64,000 bases of DNA from Chloranthus sessilifolius (GCA_021018995.1 CM037584.1:146585317-146649316), one strand, 5' to 3'; positions 21,417 through 33,838 are shown, counted from the stretch's first letter. Program-made: numbers and translations. Notes: generated by a model not told the origin, from the sequence alone.

Positions 21417-23844
21417 TGTTAAGACCTAAAAAGTACCACTTTTCATCCCTTAACTTAATCTCTGTTAGACCCTTAGTCATTTAATAAATGTGTATTAAGC
21501 CCATTTTATAGGTAATAACCAGCAGTTGCAGATAAGGCCCTAACAATGTCAAGAAGCTTACTATTGTCCCAGAAGTGCCTCAGGAGAAAGGAAGTTAGAC
21601 CCAGACAGAGAACTAGCTGCAGCAGAGGCATAGTAAAACAACAACAAGCTAAGATGTGAGCCTCGCACAAATGTTACAGGGTTCAATTGAATCAGAAAGA
21701 ATGCTTCGCGTAGTTGTCACGGGTTTCTGAAGGCAGCACACCAACAGGTCACGCTGTTCTCACGCAGATTGAAGACAGAAGGGATTAAAAAGCATACTTC
21801 GCGTAGTTCTCGTGAGCCTCAGTTGCACAGTCTCGCGCAGCTCAAGAAAGGAGCCTTTAATCTTTACGCGATTCACTGAGGAGAGAGAGAGCTCGAGCAT
21901 TCCTGCATGCGTCAATCTGATGGCAGCGGGATCTGAACGCCTTGAGGCGCTCGCGTGATCCAGAGGCCTATGCACCTTGCTTCTTCGCGAGGATCCCCGC
22001 GAGATTCACCAAGGAATGAACTGCGCACGCGATTCCCGCACCATTCAAATGGGAAGCGCAATCCCGCGACGATCAGAGCAATCCCGCGATGACCAAACTA
22101 TCTATCCCGCGACTGTAAGAGCTTCAAGGTAATATAATCCCGCGACGACTACTCTATCACGCGACAAGACCTAGAATTCCTTGCTACCTAGCGAGGCTCG
22201 GGATCTTAACTTCTCCCCACTTCTGCAGGGCCAATCTGGGAACTTCTAGCAACTAGGGCATGCACTCCAATGCTCTAATCTCCAAGCACATGCCCCGAGG
22301 CATCCAAGGAATAGATATGAGCCATGATTGCATTAATAAAATTAGGGTTTTCCTAACCCTAATGCTCCCACAGCTGACTGCTATAGATGCCTAAGCCTAG
22401 TTTAGGTTTAAGGGTCTTCTGTACTCCTTGAATCATCTGTAGAATTCTAATAGGCTAAGATTAGGGTTTAGGCAGCTTCTTTTTCCCTTTTCTTCTCTCT
22501 ATAGTCCAGCACTTGCTGGCTATACCCTTTGTATGATTATTTGGAATAGTTTTAATGGAGTTTTATAATAGGATCTTATGCATGTATGGGATTGAAGTTT
22601 GAGGGTTGTTCTGTACAAGGCTGCTGCCTTGAGATCCTCCATTGCTATGTTGCATTTTAAGCAATGGAAGATTATTTTTAAAGATTTATTTAGATCCAAG
22701 TGACCTATGTGTCCAGGCTAAGCACATTGCAGGCCTATGCCACACCACAGGATCCACTAAATCTAAATCCCCATGGGAGCTTGAGCTGGTAGCCTTGTGA
22801 ATATGGTGGTGGCAGTAATCTTCTTATTCTGTCTCAGACCGCTGTGAGGAGCGATAGCCTCTGTGGATAGTCTGTGACCATTCAAGTGGACAGGTTATAG
22901 CCCTAGGGTGAGGCCAATCCACAGGTCTAAGACAGATTCTTCTTCTCTGCACTTGTGCTTGTTGCCTTGTGAGAGATTGTACAGAGACAGACTCCCCTGT
23001 ATTTGTATAGACCCACCATCAAATGGCAGATCTGATCTGGCTGTAGAGATTGTAGGCTTGTGACTAGATCACTGCTGTCTTTCTAAAGTAGTGAACAGTT
23101 AGACCTAAAGCTAGTACTCAAACTCTTGCTGGTCCTGTGTGTCCAGGCTAGTGCACATTGCAGGCCTAGCCCCACACACCGAACTTTAGAGGTTGAGGTT
23201 CCTATGGATTCTTGAGCTGGTAGCCTAAATGAAGTAGTGCCTACAATGATAAACTTGTTCTGACCCATCTCTGGATTGTAATTCCCCTATTGGATAGTCT
23301 GTGACCATTCAAGTGGACAGGTTATAGCCATAAGGGATTGGATAATGGCACAGGGGTGAGTTGGATCCTTTCTCCTCTTTGGAGATAATGTGGCCATTGG
23401 ACAAGATTTTTATAGCAGCAGATCTGAGTCTGAGTTATAAGACCCATCAGATCTGTAACTAATAGCTTACTTCTCATCCTTTTATATTTATTTTCTCACA
23501 CTCCATCATTCTTCTCAATCATTTCTGTAGTTCAGGCATTAGGTTACCTTAGGATTCAAACATTAGGGACCTTAAATCTCCTTCCATTTAGGATTGCCAG
23601 ATCTGTAATCAGATCTGGAGGGCCTATTAAAGATGGCTCCCTTGGAGCTTTAGATCATTTTTCCCTGTGGGACAAACTCTTACTTATTAAAACTTGCTAC
23701 AACAGGTCCTGTATCTTACAGGTCTGTGTATTTTTAGGCTTGCTGCTCTGTAGTTTTCAATCCACCTTTGATTTATTTTCACTAACCCCATTCTTATCAC
23801 TGTTTCTAATAAAGTCAGCAGCAAGCATCTAAAATACCATAACA
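21417..23844 (+). repeat. 5' LTR of element B
   Basis: 2428 bp. It contains CGCG-core motifs (21660-22160), inverted telo-box-like sequence near 22340 and an internal duplication. The phrase with GTGTCCAGGCTA, CACATTGCAGGC and GACCATTCAAGTGGACAGG occurs at about 22699-22890 and again at 23128-23335. Confidence 0.93.
21660..22160. repeat. CGCG-core motif cluster, 5' LTR of B
   Basis: Repeated short motifs CTCGCGCAG, CGCGATTC and ATCCCGCGA occur about every 20-40 bp in U3 upstream of the TATA position. The two closest ATCCCGCGA copies are 20 bp apart. The 3' LTR counterpart is 35640-36150 with many CG sites changed to TG or CA. Confidence 0.7.
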
Positions 23845-23847
23845 AGT

Positions 23848-23868
23848 TTTTTACGTCGTTGCTGCAGA
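23848..23868 (+). promoter_or_regulatory. Decayed primer-binding site of element B
   Basis: TTTTTTACGTCGTTGCTGCA directly after the 5' LTR resembles the Athila Asp-tRNA site as seen in element A. The remaining 23869-24126 is leader. Confidence 0.6.
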
Positions 23869-24126
23869 ATCTTGATCTATTAGTAGACCCTAGATTTTTG
23901 TATTTTTTTTTTCTTTGGTAGCTGTGCTTGTGAATAATTGATACTGCTGATTTACAATTAGAATTTTTCTTGCAGATCTGGATAGTAGCAGAGAGGAAAA
24001 TTGAACTGCACGTGGAATCTAGCTACCTCTGTTTGCACTTCTCTAACCCCCAAAAGCTCAGTCTATTTCTCCTTTGAAAATTCCATAGCAGTTGATTAGG
24101 ATAGTTGTAATTTTGTTAATTGCAAT

Positions 24127-25836
24127 GTGTCTGCAAGTAGTCCTCCCTGCTTTTGGTGTGTGCGCATGTTAGGAAGGAGATCCCTCAGTCCCACATTAGA
24201 GCCTCCTAACCCTGAGATAGAAAGGGGCAGAAGACCAAGAAGGCCCAGACACACCACAGTTGAGCTCCTTACTGAAACTAAGACAGTAGTCATGGGTGAA
24301 GAGCAACCTAGAACATTGAAGGAATTGAATGCTCCTGATGATTATAATTCCCCATTCAGCATTCAATTCCCAGATGTTCAGGGAAACTATGAGATTAAAA
24401 CCTCAATCATCCAAATGCTTCCCTCTTTCCATGGGCTCAGCAAGGAAGAACCCTACAAGCACATTGACCAATTCTTGGCCCTGTGCACAACATTCTCCAT
24501 TGCTGGTTTGGGACCAGAAGCCACTAGATTAAGGCGCTTTCCTTTCTCCCTAAAGGATAGGGCCAGCACCTGGTTAGCTACTCTCCCAAACAATAGCATC
24601 ACTTCTTGGAAAGACCTCCAGACAAGATTTTTGACCAAATTCTTCCTAGAGACAAAAACCAGCCAGTTGAGGAAAGCAATACTTGCTTTTGCCCCATCCC
24701 CAACTGAGGATTTTAATCAAGCATGGGACAGATTCAAGGAGATGCTCAAACAATATCCCCACCACAAGATCCCTGACTAGCAGCTTGTCCAGAGCTTCTA
24801 TAATGGGATTGATAAGAAAAACAGAGACATGGTAGATGCCTCTTGTGGTGGAACTTACATGCACAAAACAGCTGATGAGGCATGGGACTTGTTCGAGGTT
24901 ATCAGTGAAAATGCTTTCCAAAAGATATCTTTATTAAGAACTGTTCAAGCGCCTTCTCCTAAAATGGGACTTGTTGAAACTTCCAAAGGAAAGATGTATG
25001 AAGTAACTGGGAATAATGACCAGAAAATGCAGATGGCCAATCTTTCTAATAAATTTGATAAACTATTATTTGTGGTGCAACCCAGATTGGTTGCACAGGT
25101 GATGAAGGCATGTTTGATATGCCGATCTCCACAACACACAGTGGAAGAGTGCCCATCTGCAGGGCAATATCCTTAGTATGTGATGGAACAAGTTGCTGCT
25201 GCCCAATCATTTGGCCAGCAACAATCTGTTGGCTACAATAAACAGTCATTTGGATACCAACACCAAAATGATGGTTACCAGTGGAGAGACCACCAAAATT
25301 TGAGGTGGAGACAAGACAATTACATGCAGCCACAATAGATGTTGGCCTTACCTCAAAGGCCACAACAGTAATTTAACCAGGGATATGCCCAAAGGTCAAA
25401 TTTCCAGCATCAGCAGCTACCCCAGTAGTAAAATCAGTTGGTAATTCCCCCACCTCAGCCCTGAAATATTTCTTTTGAGGATCAGGTTTTGACCTCATTA
25501 CAAAGCCTTAGAATCTTGACTCAGACTGTGACTTCTCACAGTCAAAGCATAAAGAAAATGGAAGAGCAATTAGGCCAAATATCCAATGCCTTGGCCAAAA
25601 GAGAGGAGGGCAGGTTGCCAAGCCAGCTAGTGGCCAACCCTAAGGGCCAATATTCGATTGGAGAAGGTTTCTCAAGTTTTGAGGGAGCTAATTCCATCAC
25701 AACCTTGAGGTCTGGCAGGCTGGTAGACAACCAGGTTGGAAAGGAACAAGGAGAGGTCATTTCCAAAGAATTTGTTAGAGTACAGAGCCAAGAGTTGCCT
25801 GCTACCCTGCAACAAGGGAAAAATAAGAGACTATAG
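24127..25836 (+). pseudogene. gag: gag region of element B
   Basis: Gag of the Athila type: an Arg-rich N-terminus (IERGRRPRRPRHTT), capsid region (MLPSFHGLSKEEPYKHIDQF, STWLATLPNNSITSWKDLQT), then MVDASCGGTYMHKTADEAWD, a zinc knuckle (CLICRSPQHTVEEC), a Gln-rich stretch and a Gag tail (EEQLGQISNALAKREEGRLP). It forms the particle that encloses RNA and RT. Close relative of 15323-17137. Degraded with few breaks. Confidence 0.88.
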
Positions 25837-25925
25837 TTGAGCCTCAACAGGAAATAAAAGATGAAAAAAGAAAAAAATAAAAGTTTAGTCATAGGCTTGC
25901 AGCTGAGGAACCAGTAGTACCTCAG

Positions 25926-26711
25926 TTGCCATTTTCTCAAGCTTTGAGTGGCCCTGCCCCTTTTGATAAGGGGAATGCACAGATAGAGGAAATGATGGAG
26001 ACTTTTAAGCAGGTAAAAATTAATTTACCCCTGCTTGATGCAATTAGACAGGTCCCAACCTATGCCAAATTTCTGAAAGACCTTTGTACCATGAAAAGAA
26101 AAGCTAGAGTCCATTTGTCCAAAAAGGTCTTTGCAACTGATACAGTTATTTCTGTATTAAACATAACAATGCCAGAGAAGTTGCAAGACCCAGGGTTACC
26201 CACTATCCCTTGCATAATTGGAGACCACACAATTGGAAGGGCCCTTCTAGACCTTGGAGCCAGTGTAAACCTGCTGCCATACAGTGTGTATCAGCAGCTA
26301 GGTTTGGGAGAGCTAAAACCCACCCCCATTGTGCTGTTAATGGCTGATAGGTCTGAAAGGAGACCTATGGGAGTGGTTGAGGATGTCTTAATAGGGGTGG
26401 ACAAGTTCTTCTACCCTGCAGACTTCCTGGTTTTGGACATGGGCTGCAACAAGAGTACAACCCTTATACCTATTATTTTGGGTAGGCCATTCTTAGCAAC
26501 AACCAATGCATGCATTCAATGCAGGTCAGGGATCATAGAGGTAACTTTTGGACATATGAAGGTTGAACTTAATATGTACAACAGTGCAAAGTACCCTCAA
26601 CTAGACAATGAGGAAAGCTCTACAGTGGATGTACTAGAGGAAGTTGTTGAAGAAGAATTGCCCACTCTGCTCGATTGCGGTAACATTGTCACAAGTTTAA
26701 TTGAAGTTTAG
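25926..26711 (+). CDS. Gag-Pol linker and protease of element B
   Basis: TFKQVKINLPLLDAIRQVPT leads into a complete-looking retropepsin region: IGRALLDLGASVNLLPYSVY, then VVEDVLIGVDKFFYPADFLV, then PIILGRPFLATTNACIQCRS. It cuts the Gag-Pol precursor. The open stretch ends in an acidic tail before RT. Same layout as element A. Confidence 0.88.
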   Translation: MPFSQALSGPAPFDKGNAQIEEMMETFKQVKINLPLLDAIRQVPTYAKFLKDLCTMKRKARVHLSKKVFATDTVISVLNITMPEKLQDPGLPTIPCIIGDHTIGRALLDLGASVNLLPYSVYQQLGLGELKPTPIVLLMADRSERRPMGVVEDVLIGVDKFFYPADFLVLDMGCNKSTTLIPIILGRPFLATTNACIQCRSGIIEVTFGHMKVELNMYNSAKYPQLDNEESSTVDVLEEVVEEELPTLLDCGNIVTSLIEV

Positions 26712-26714
26712 GAC

Positions 26715-27911
26715 ATGGTAGAGGAAGAAAGCCCAGCTGTTATGCCAGAAGACATGACCACATTGAAGTCTTCTGTGGGCTTAGTGCAGCATTCCATTTG
26801 GAAACTTACATTGCTGCCTCTTCCTCAAACCAACAAAGCACCAATCCTGTCATCCACCCAACAAGCCCCTGATCTGGATCTCAAGAAGCTTCCAGAAATA
26901 TTGAAATATGCCTTCCTTGAGAAAGGTGAAAAACTTTCTGTAATTATCTCCTCCTCTCTTACCAATGAGCAAGAGGAAGAATTACTAACAGTCTTGAGGA
27001 AGCACAAAAAGGTAATTGGCTGGACCATTGCAGATCTAAGAGGGATAGATGCATCAATCTGTATGCACAGGATCCATTTAGAGGAGGGCTCAGTACCCTC
27101 CAGGGAAATGCAGAGGAAATTGAATCCTCACATGCAGGAAGTGGTCCTCAAAGAAATCATTAAATTGCTAGATGCTGGGGTAATTTACCCCATTTCTGAT
27201 ATTGAATGGGTAGCACCTATCCAAGTGGTACCCAAGAAATCTGGCATAACAGTTGTTACAACTGAGTCTGGAAAGCTGAGACCAGCTAGGGAGACCACTG
27301 GCTGGAGAGTTTGCATCGATTATCGGAAGCTCAACTCTAAGACCAGAAAAGACCACTTTCCTCTCCCCTTCATAGACAAAATTCTAGATAAGTTGGCTGG
27401 AAAAACTTTTTACTGCTTTCTTGATGGGTACTCAGGGTACAACCAGATCACTGTGCACCCTCATGACCAAGAGAAAACTATATTTACTTGCCCTTTTGGC
27501 ACCATTGCTTGTCGAAGAATGCCTTTTGGGCTGTGTAATGCCCCAATCACCTTTCAGAGGTGTATGTATGTCATATTCTCTTATATGATTGATAAATTCT
27601 TGGAAATTTTTATGGATGATTTCTCTGTATATGGGGACAGCTTTGGCCAATGTCTGCAACACCTCCACCTGGTCTTATAAAGATGTGAGGAGACCAATCT
27701 GGTCTTAAGTTGAGAAAAGAGTCACTTCATGGTAACACAAGGTATTGTGTTGGGCCATGTAGTCTCTAGAGAAGGGATTGAGGTAGATAAGGCCAAAGTT
27801 GACCTCATTACAAATTTGCCCCCTCCAAGAACAGTCAAATAAATCAGATCTTTCCTTGGACATGTAGGATTTTACAGGAGGTTCATTAAAGACATCAGCA
27901 AAATTGCTAAG
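26715..27911 (+). pseudogene. Reverse transcriptase region of element B
   Basis: RT of the Athila lineage. KVIGWTIADLRGIDASICMH and NPHMQEVVLKEIIKLLDAGV lead into the fingers (WVAPIQVVPKKSGITVV, WRVCIDYRKLNSKTRKDHFP) and palm (DGYSGYNQITVHPHDQEKTI, FGLCNAPITFQRCM, FLEIFMDDFSVYGDSF). The catalytic palm phrase is well preserved. The last part, towards RNase H, is degraded. Confidence 0.88.
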
Positions 27912-27914
27912 CCA

Positions 27915-28568
27915 TTGTGCCACCTGCTCTGCCAGGATGTGCCCTTTGATTTTTCTGCTGAATGTCTTAAGGCTTTTGAAACTTTAAAGATATGCCTCAC
28001 CTCTGCCCCTGTACTCCAAACACCTGACTATGCACTGCCCTTTGAGTTGATGTGTGATGCATCCGACTTGGCAATAGGTGCTATTTTGGGCCAAAGGAAA
28101 GATAAGTTGCCAGTGGTCATTGCCTATCTCAACAAATCACTTGCTGAAGCTCAGCTGAATTACACCACAACTGAGAAAGAGCTTCTAGCAGTGGTTTTTG
28201 CTGTTGACAAATTTAGACCCTACTTACTTGGGTCTAAAACTGTAATCTTCACATACCACTCAGCATTAAAATTCCTATTGTCCAAGAAAGATGCTAAGCC
28301 CAGGCTGATTAGATGGATACTCCTGTTGCAGGAGTTTGACATTGAAATCAAGGACAAAAAGGGTGTGGAAAATGTGGTGGCTGACCACTTGTCCAGAATT
28401 ATGTTGGAAAAATGTGTTGATGATCCTACAAATGATGTTTTCCCGGATGAGCAATTGTTTGCCATCCAATCCTTGGTTCCCTTGTATGCACACATTGTAA
28501 ATTATCTAGTTATAGGCAAAATTCCTGCCCATTGGACCAAAATGAATAAAGACCTATTTTTCTCATAG
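27915..28568 (+). CDS. RNase H of element B
   Basis: FELMCDASDLAIGAILGQRK, YTTTEKELLAVVFAVDKFRP, LKFLLSKKDAKPRLIRWILL and VENVVADHLSRI define the RNase H domain and its linker to integrase. It removes the RNA strand during cDNA synthesis. One open frame, homologous to 12559-13170. Confidence 0.88.
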   Translation: MCHLLCQDVPFDFSAECLKAFETLKICLTSAPVLQTPDYALPFELMCDASDLAIGAILGQRKDKLPVVIAYLNKSLAEAQLNYTTTEKELLAVVFAVDKFRPYLLGSKTVIFTYHSALKFLLSKKDAKPRLIRWILLLQEFDIEIKDKKGVENVVADHLSRIMLEKCVDDPTNDVFPDEQLFAIQSLVPLYAHIVNYLVIGKIPAHWTKMNKDLFFS

Positions 28569-29770
28569 GTCAAATTCTTTTTCTGGGAGGAACCTTGCTT
28601 TGTGTATTGTGCAGACCAAAGCATCAGAAAATATGTTCCAGAAAGTGATGTCCCCAGTATTTTGGCCATGTGCCATGAAAATGCCTGTGGAGGCTACTTT
28701 AATGGAAGAAAAATAGCTGACAAAATCTTACAGTGTGGGTTCTATTGGCCTTCTTTATTCAGAGATGCCAATACACACTACAAGACCTGTGAAAGATGTC
28801 AGAAATTAGGAGGGTTGTCCAAAAGAAACTCATTGCCTTTGCAGCCCATCCTTGTTGTGGAACTGTTTGATGTCTGGGTATTAACTTTATGGGCCCCTTT
28901 CCTCCTTCAAATGGTTATCATTTCATCTTAGTGGCAGTGGATTATGTGTCAAAATGGGTAGAAGCTATTGCCACAAGAACCAATGATAATCAAGTTGTCC
29001 TCAAGTTTGTAAAGCAGAATATCTTCTCAAGATTTGGCACCCTTAGAGCCATTATCAGTGATGGGGGTAGCCATTTCTACAACAAAAATTTCCAGAGCTT
29101 GCTCAAGAAATATTCTATCAACCATAGGATTGCTACTCCCTACCACCCACAAACTAGTGGGCAAGTTGAAATTTCAAATAGGGAGATCAAGCACATCCTT
29201 GAGAAGACAGTGAGGACTGACAGACAGGGCTGGGCTGTCAAGCTAAATGATGCATTATGGGCTTATAGGACTACTTATAAGACTCCCATTGGGATGTCCC
29301 CATTCAGACTGGTTTATGGCAAGGTTTGCCATCTCCCAGTAGAGTTAGAACACAGGGCCTATTGGGCCATAAAAAATTTAAATCTAGACCTAACTTCTAC
29401 TGGTCATCACAGGTTGCTGCAGCTGTCAAAACTGGAAGAGCTGAGGATGGATGCATATGCCAATGCCCGGATCTACAAGGAAAGGTCCAAGGCTTTCTTT
29501 GACAAGGGTTTGTTAAGAAAGAGCTTCATGGCTGGTGATAAGGTTTGGCTGTTTAATTCTAAACTTAAATTTTTTCCTGGAAAACTGAAATCCAGATGGG
29601 AAGGTCCCTATATTGTCATGAATGTTTCCCCATCTGGTGCTGTGGAAATCAAGGATCCCAAGTCAGGGAAAACCTTGAAGGTGAATGGTCAGAGGCTTAA
29701 GCCTTGTTTAGAAATCCCTGTTGAACCTATAGACACCATTCACTTTCAAGGGGACCCTTCATTAAACTGA
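28569..29770 (+). pseudogene. Integrase of element B
   Basis: The zinc-binding part (CHENACGGYFNGRKIADKIL, YKTCERCQKLGGLSKRN) is followed by the catalytic core ([60 protein letters not shown]) and the C-terminal domain ([33 protein letters not shown]). No chromodomain. It joins cDNA ends to host DNA, giving the 5-bp duplications seen here. Only lightly degraded. Confidence 0.9.
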
Positions 29771-30735
29771 TCCACAGGTGTGTTAATATTGTATCATATG
29801 TACTTTGGTTTTGTTAGATTTGTATTGCTTTCTTTTGTTCAAATTTTAGAGAAAATTCTAGTGGCCTCACTTAAGTCTGAATCTGTCTGGTCTGGTTCCT
29901 CTTTATGCTTGGTTTGATGATTACTGCTCTTGAATTGATGGTTTTTGCTTGAATGCACAATGTTGGATAGTGATTTCTGCTGTCTATGCTTGAATGTTTG
30001 ATCTTAATGTGTCTGAGGGTACCCCTGGTGGTGAGTCATGCCTAGGATCCAGCCACAGCACAAATCAAAATGGCAGAATGACGAGCACATGATCTCTGTT
30101 TAGTACTTTACTGTCGTGCAGTCTAAAAGGAGGCCTAGGAACCTCTCGCACTGTCCAAGGAAGCTTGGGAGACTCTCGCGCAATTCAAATTGAATACTTC
30201 ACTAGCTTTCGTGAGATTCAAAAGGCTGTCGCGAGATTCAAAGTGAACCTGGGAACCTCTCGCGCAGTCCAAAAGGAAGCTTGGGAGACTCTCACGCAAT
30301 TCATATAGAATTCTTCACAAGCTGTCGCGTGCTCCAAGGTAAACTTGGGAAACTCTTGAGCAATACAAGTTGCAATTACACCTTCACTAGGTTTCATTTC
30401 CAATGCCGCGACCAGATATTTCCAAAGCGCACCGAGCTTAGCGACAAGTATTTTAACCCCGCGCTTGTCTTCTTTTCTAGTACTCTCTCTTCCTTCTCCA
30501 TCAAGCGAAATCCTAGCTTTTGGCGCACTTCTCCCTCTCTCCTCCAGCGTCCATCCTACAACCCATCATTCACACTAGGAATCTACAGATTTGTTCCTAA
30601 CGTCATCCCCATCAGTTGCCCTCTGCTCAGAGATCTCGCGGTGCACTGTGCGTCAGATCGAACCAAACCCTACAATTTTAGGGTAAGCACTCAGATCTCA
30701 GTCCCCCGTTTTCATCTTTAAAAGTAGAGTTTGTA
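29771..30735. other. Spacer between integrase and accessory ORF of B, with CGCG motifs
   Basis: Non-coding. From about 30139 to 30400 phrases such as GGAACCTCTCGCGCAGTCC and GGGAGACTCTCGCGCAATTC recur about four times, and 30225-30240 has CTGTCGCGAGATTC. The same CGCG words occur in B's U3. The stretch 30450-30730 looks like a CT-rich leader or promoter for the accessory ORF. Small open frames here are not convincing. Confidence 0.65.
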
Positions 30736-31224
30736 ATGGCCCCCAAGAGTGCACCAAAGAAAAGGGGCAAGGATATGGCCCCTATTGAGTCCGCTCCTAA
30801 GAAGGCCAAGACTTCAAAGGCACCGAAAAAAGGGAAGGAAGTGGTTGAGGAGGTGGAGGAGCCAACCCCTGAGTTTTCTACACCCTCCAAGCTCATGACT
30901 TCAATCCCATTGGAGTCTGAAATAGCTTTCGACCTGCCTTTCTTCGAGAAGGAGCCTCTCTCAGCCCCTGCCATTCAATTTATGAGCAAGGCGGGCCTGA
31001 CACCCTTGATGAGAGGAATACCAGTACTAGCCTACCCTAGACTAGTGCAAATCTTTTATCAGCACATCAGGGTCACCAAGGACAAAGATGGACAAGCATG
31101 CCTCCTTGTGTTGATTGATGATTTTGAAATGTTAGTTAGCCCCAAGCTGATTGCAGAGGTATTGGGCATCCCAGTCGCATTTGACCCTAGCTGTGGATAT
31201 AGCCCCCCTGAGTGCCTCAATTGA
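30736..31224 (+). CDS. Accessory ORF of element B, N-terminal part
   Basis: Starts MAPKSAPKKRGKDMAP, a Lys/Pro-rich nuclear-signal-like leader. A folded-looking region follows (PAIQFMSKAGLTPLMRGIPV, LAYPRLVQIFYQHIRVTKD, then LVSPKLIAEVLGIPV). The core matches the accessory ORF of the outer element (GLGNLLKPLHGYYYPRLIRL). Such post-integrase ORFs are known in Athila elements and have been called envelope-like, but I see no signal peptide or membrane span here. Function unknown. Homologous coding sequence continues downstream in degraded form. Confidence 0.65.
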   Translation: MAPKSAPKKRGKDMAPIESAPKKAKTSKAPKKGKEVVEEVEEPTPEFSTPSKLMTSIPLESEIAFDLPFFEKEPLSAPAIQFMSKAGLTPLMRGIPVLAYPRLVQIFYQHIRVTKDKDGQACLLVLIDDFEMLVSPKLIAEVLGIPVAFDPSCGYSPPECLN

Positions 31225-33655
31225 TACAATTGCAAGGGCTCTGACTAGAGGATTAAATGCCTCAGGGGATTCTATCAGAAGAAGAGAGTTGGAGCCTGGA
31301 CTCCTTTTCATTGACCAGGTCCTGAGAAAGAACATTTACCATTCAGGCCATCAGCAGGAGAGGAGAGCTCCTATTGTTGATGTTGTTTACTCGTTCTCTC
31401 TGGGCCATGGCTTCCATGCAGCCTGATTAATCTTTGAAGCAATGAAGGATCTGGTGAAGAAATTAGGGCAGAACAAGAAGCCACACACACTCCCCTATGC
31501 CAAAGTCATCACCAAGCTACTTCTAAAGGGGGGGACAAGATAGCAAAAGGAGAGGAGACTACCACCCTTACCCCTACAACTTTTTCCAAGAGGTAATAGG
31601 GAATCAGCAGGAGCCTGATGGAGACCCAGAAGAAGAAGAAAGCTGAGGCTCAGGCCCCTCCCAAGCAAGGAAGGCAACATTACAAGGCCCACCCACATAC
31701 TACAGAGGAGATTCCAGAGCCTATCACCACCACTGCTGCAGCAGCCCACACATCCCTCCCACCTTTTACTCCAAGATCCCCTATCCTGACAACATCCCCT
31801 CCCATTCAACCATCAACATCTCTCCCTTCCTCCCCTACACCCCTTTTTCCTGTGATTGGTACCTGGGAGGACACCACTCCCCATGTCAGCCCCTCACCAT
31901 CCCCTACCCTACCTCAATACACAGCTCTAATACCCCTATCATCTTTCCAAAAATCTGGCAGCCCCCCACTAATCTCCTACAAGAAAAGAAAAACCACTGA
32001 CACAACACCCACCATCTCCCTGACACCACCCACAATCCCTTTTATCCCCACTGACACTCCTCTCATTGACCAAGACACCACTCCTTCCATGCCTACTACA
32101 TTCCCACTCACATACATAGACCTCAACCTTAACACAACCACTGAATTTCAAGCCTTTATGGCTAGTTTCCTTAACACCATGCCAACCCACTACACCCCCC
32201 TCCTGGACTCCCCAATTACATCACCACATCACTCACCAAAACCCCAATCTCCTCCTCCTTCCACTTTCCATCATGTCCCTTCCTCACCTTTTCAACCTGT
32301 GCCATCTTCTACCCAATCTCAACCTCCCAACTCGGATACACTGACACTCATCCTCTCCCTCATCCAAGACATCCAATCCCAACTATCCACCACAACACAC
32401 ATACAGGACCAGATGCAGACTGAAATCACTTCCATCAAATCCACACTTCAGACATTGACCAACCCACCCATCCCTCAACAATCCACTCAAACCCCCCTGG
32501 TCGTTTCCCCTCCCAGCCTTGACCCGACAACCCAACCATTCTCTTTCATACCTTTCACCATTCCTTTTTTCCCTCCCCCCATCACCCCCTACTCCTAGTG
32601 AGTCTACCTCATTTTCTTTCCCACCCATGCCTTCAATTCCACCTCTTATACTATCCCCTCCAACTTACATTGACAACTCCACCCAAACAGACCCAGGACC
32701 TGTTACCCTCCCCCAACAACTCGACTTACCCACTGATAACACCACTTCCCCCACCCAGGACCAATAACATTCGGATCCTTCCACTTCTTCTCTTCCCATC
32801 GCACCCAAACACTCCTTTTACATCCCTCCCTACCTCACCATCCTCCATGCCATGAGAGACAATCCCTACCTTAGGAGGGATGTCCTAAGGGGCATGGCCC
32901 AACTTCGGCAATCCATAGAGACCCCCCTGCTGTAGCAGCTTAGTGAAATTAAGGAAGCCCATAGAAAGCAATTACTGGATATTTCCCTTTGGTGGACCAA
33001 CATCTTGGAGGCCTATGAGAAGGCAAAGACCATGGCTGCTTATCATCAGATGAATTTGGAGCTGGAGAAGGCAAACACCAATGTGGAGAGGATGAAGGCC
33101 AGGATGTTTGAAAAGAGTCTCAACAATGCCCAGGAAATCTTTCGACTCTAAAAGGAAATACATGAAACTGACCTCCTCAAAGCCAAAATCCAAATAGCCT
33201 CTTAGGAAGCCTCATTGGTTGTTGCCAGAACTGCAGCTCAGCAACCCACCCCACTCTCTGTACTCATGCCAGAACCTGAGCCTAAACCTTCTCAAACGCC
33301 AGCTACCCAGTCTGAGGAGGCACAACCACTTGTCCAGCCAGATAAAGGAAAGTTCCCAGTAGCCCCAACTGAGCAAGACAAAGGAAAATCCCCTCTGATC
33401 CCTCCTGAACCCAAAACTAGAAAAATGAGGGTGAGGGCACCAAAAGCTCCAACCATGAAGAAACCACCAGTCCAACCAAAGAAACCAAGACAGCCAAAGA
33501 AAAAGAGTCCAGCTGAGAGCAAAGCAAAGAAGAAAAAAAGTCCAATTGAGAAGCAAGCAAGCAAGAAAAAGGACAAAGCTGCACTTAGGAAACATGCACA
33601 AAAGATGGGCTGGGACTGGTTCACAGATTCAGATTCTGATTCCTCATCTTCTTAA
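31225..33655 (+). pseudogene. Accessory region of element B, Pro/Thr-rich middle and basic C-terminus
   Basis: 31618-32598 is an open stretch very rich in Pro, Thr and Ser (for example TSPPIQPSTSLPSSPTPLFP). Around 32960-33200 a helical, charged region appears, and 33215-33655 ends in Lys-rich repeats (KKPPVQPKKPRQPKKKSP) and an acidic Ser tail (DSDSDSSSS). The layout is that of a disordered linker between a folded head and a basic tail. Degraded. Confidence 0.55.
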
Positions 33656-33838
33656 CCTATATTGTACTCAAGCTTTTCTTTCCTTTCCACTTCTTTTCTT
33701 GTCATTGTAATTACAGTTGTACACTTTTTTCTTAGCTAATAGAATTTCTTTTTGTATATTGCTTTGTGTATATCATCTGTGTGTGTTTACTTTTTTGTTC
33801 TTGACTATTACCCTGCACTTTCTCACCTTTGAACCAGT

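Noticed and set aside
30736-33655. Accessory region of B as an envelope gene
   Set aside because: I see no signal peptide, membrane span or cysteine pattern of a glycoprotein; the ends are basic and the middle Pro/Thr-rich, so a nuclear or cytosolic role fits better.
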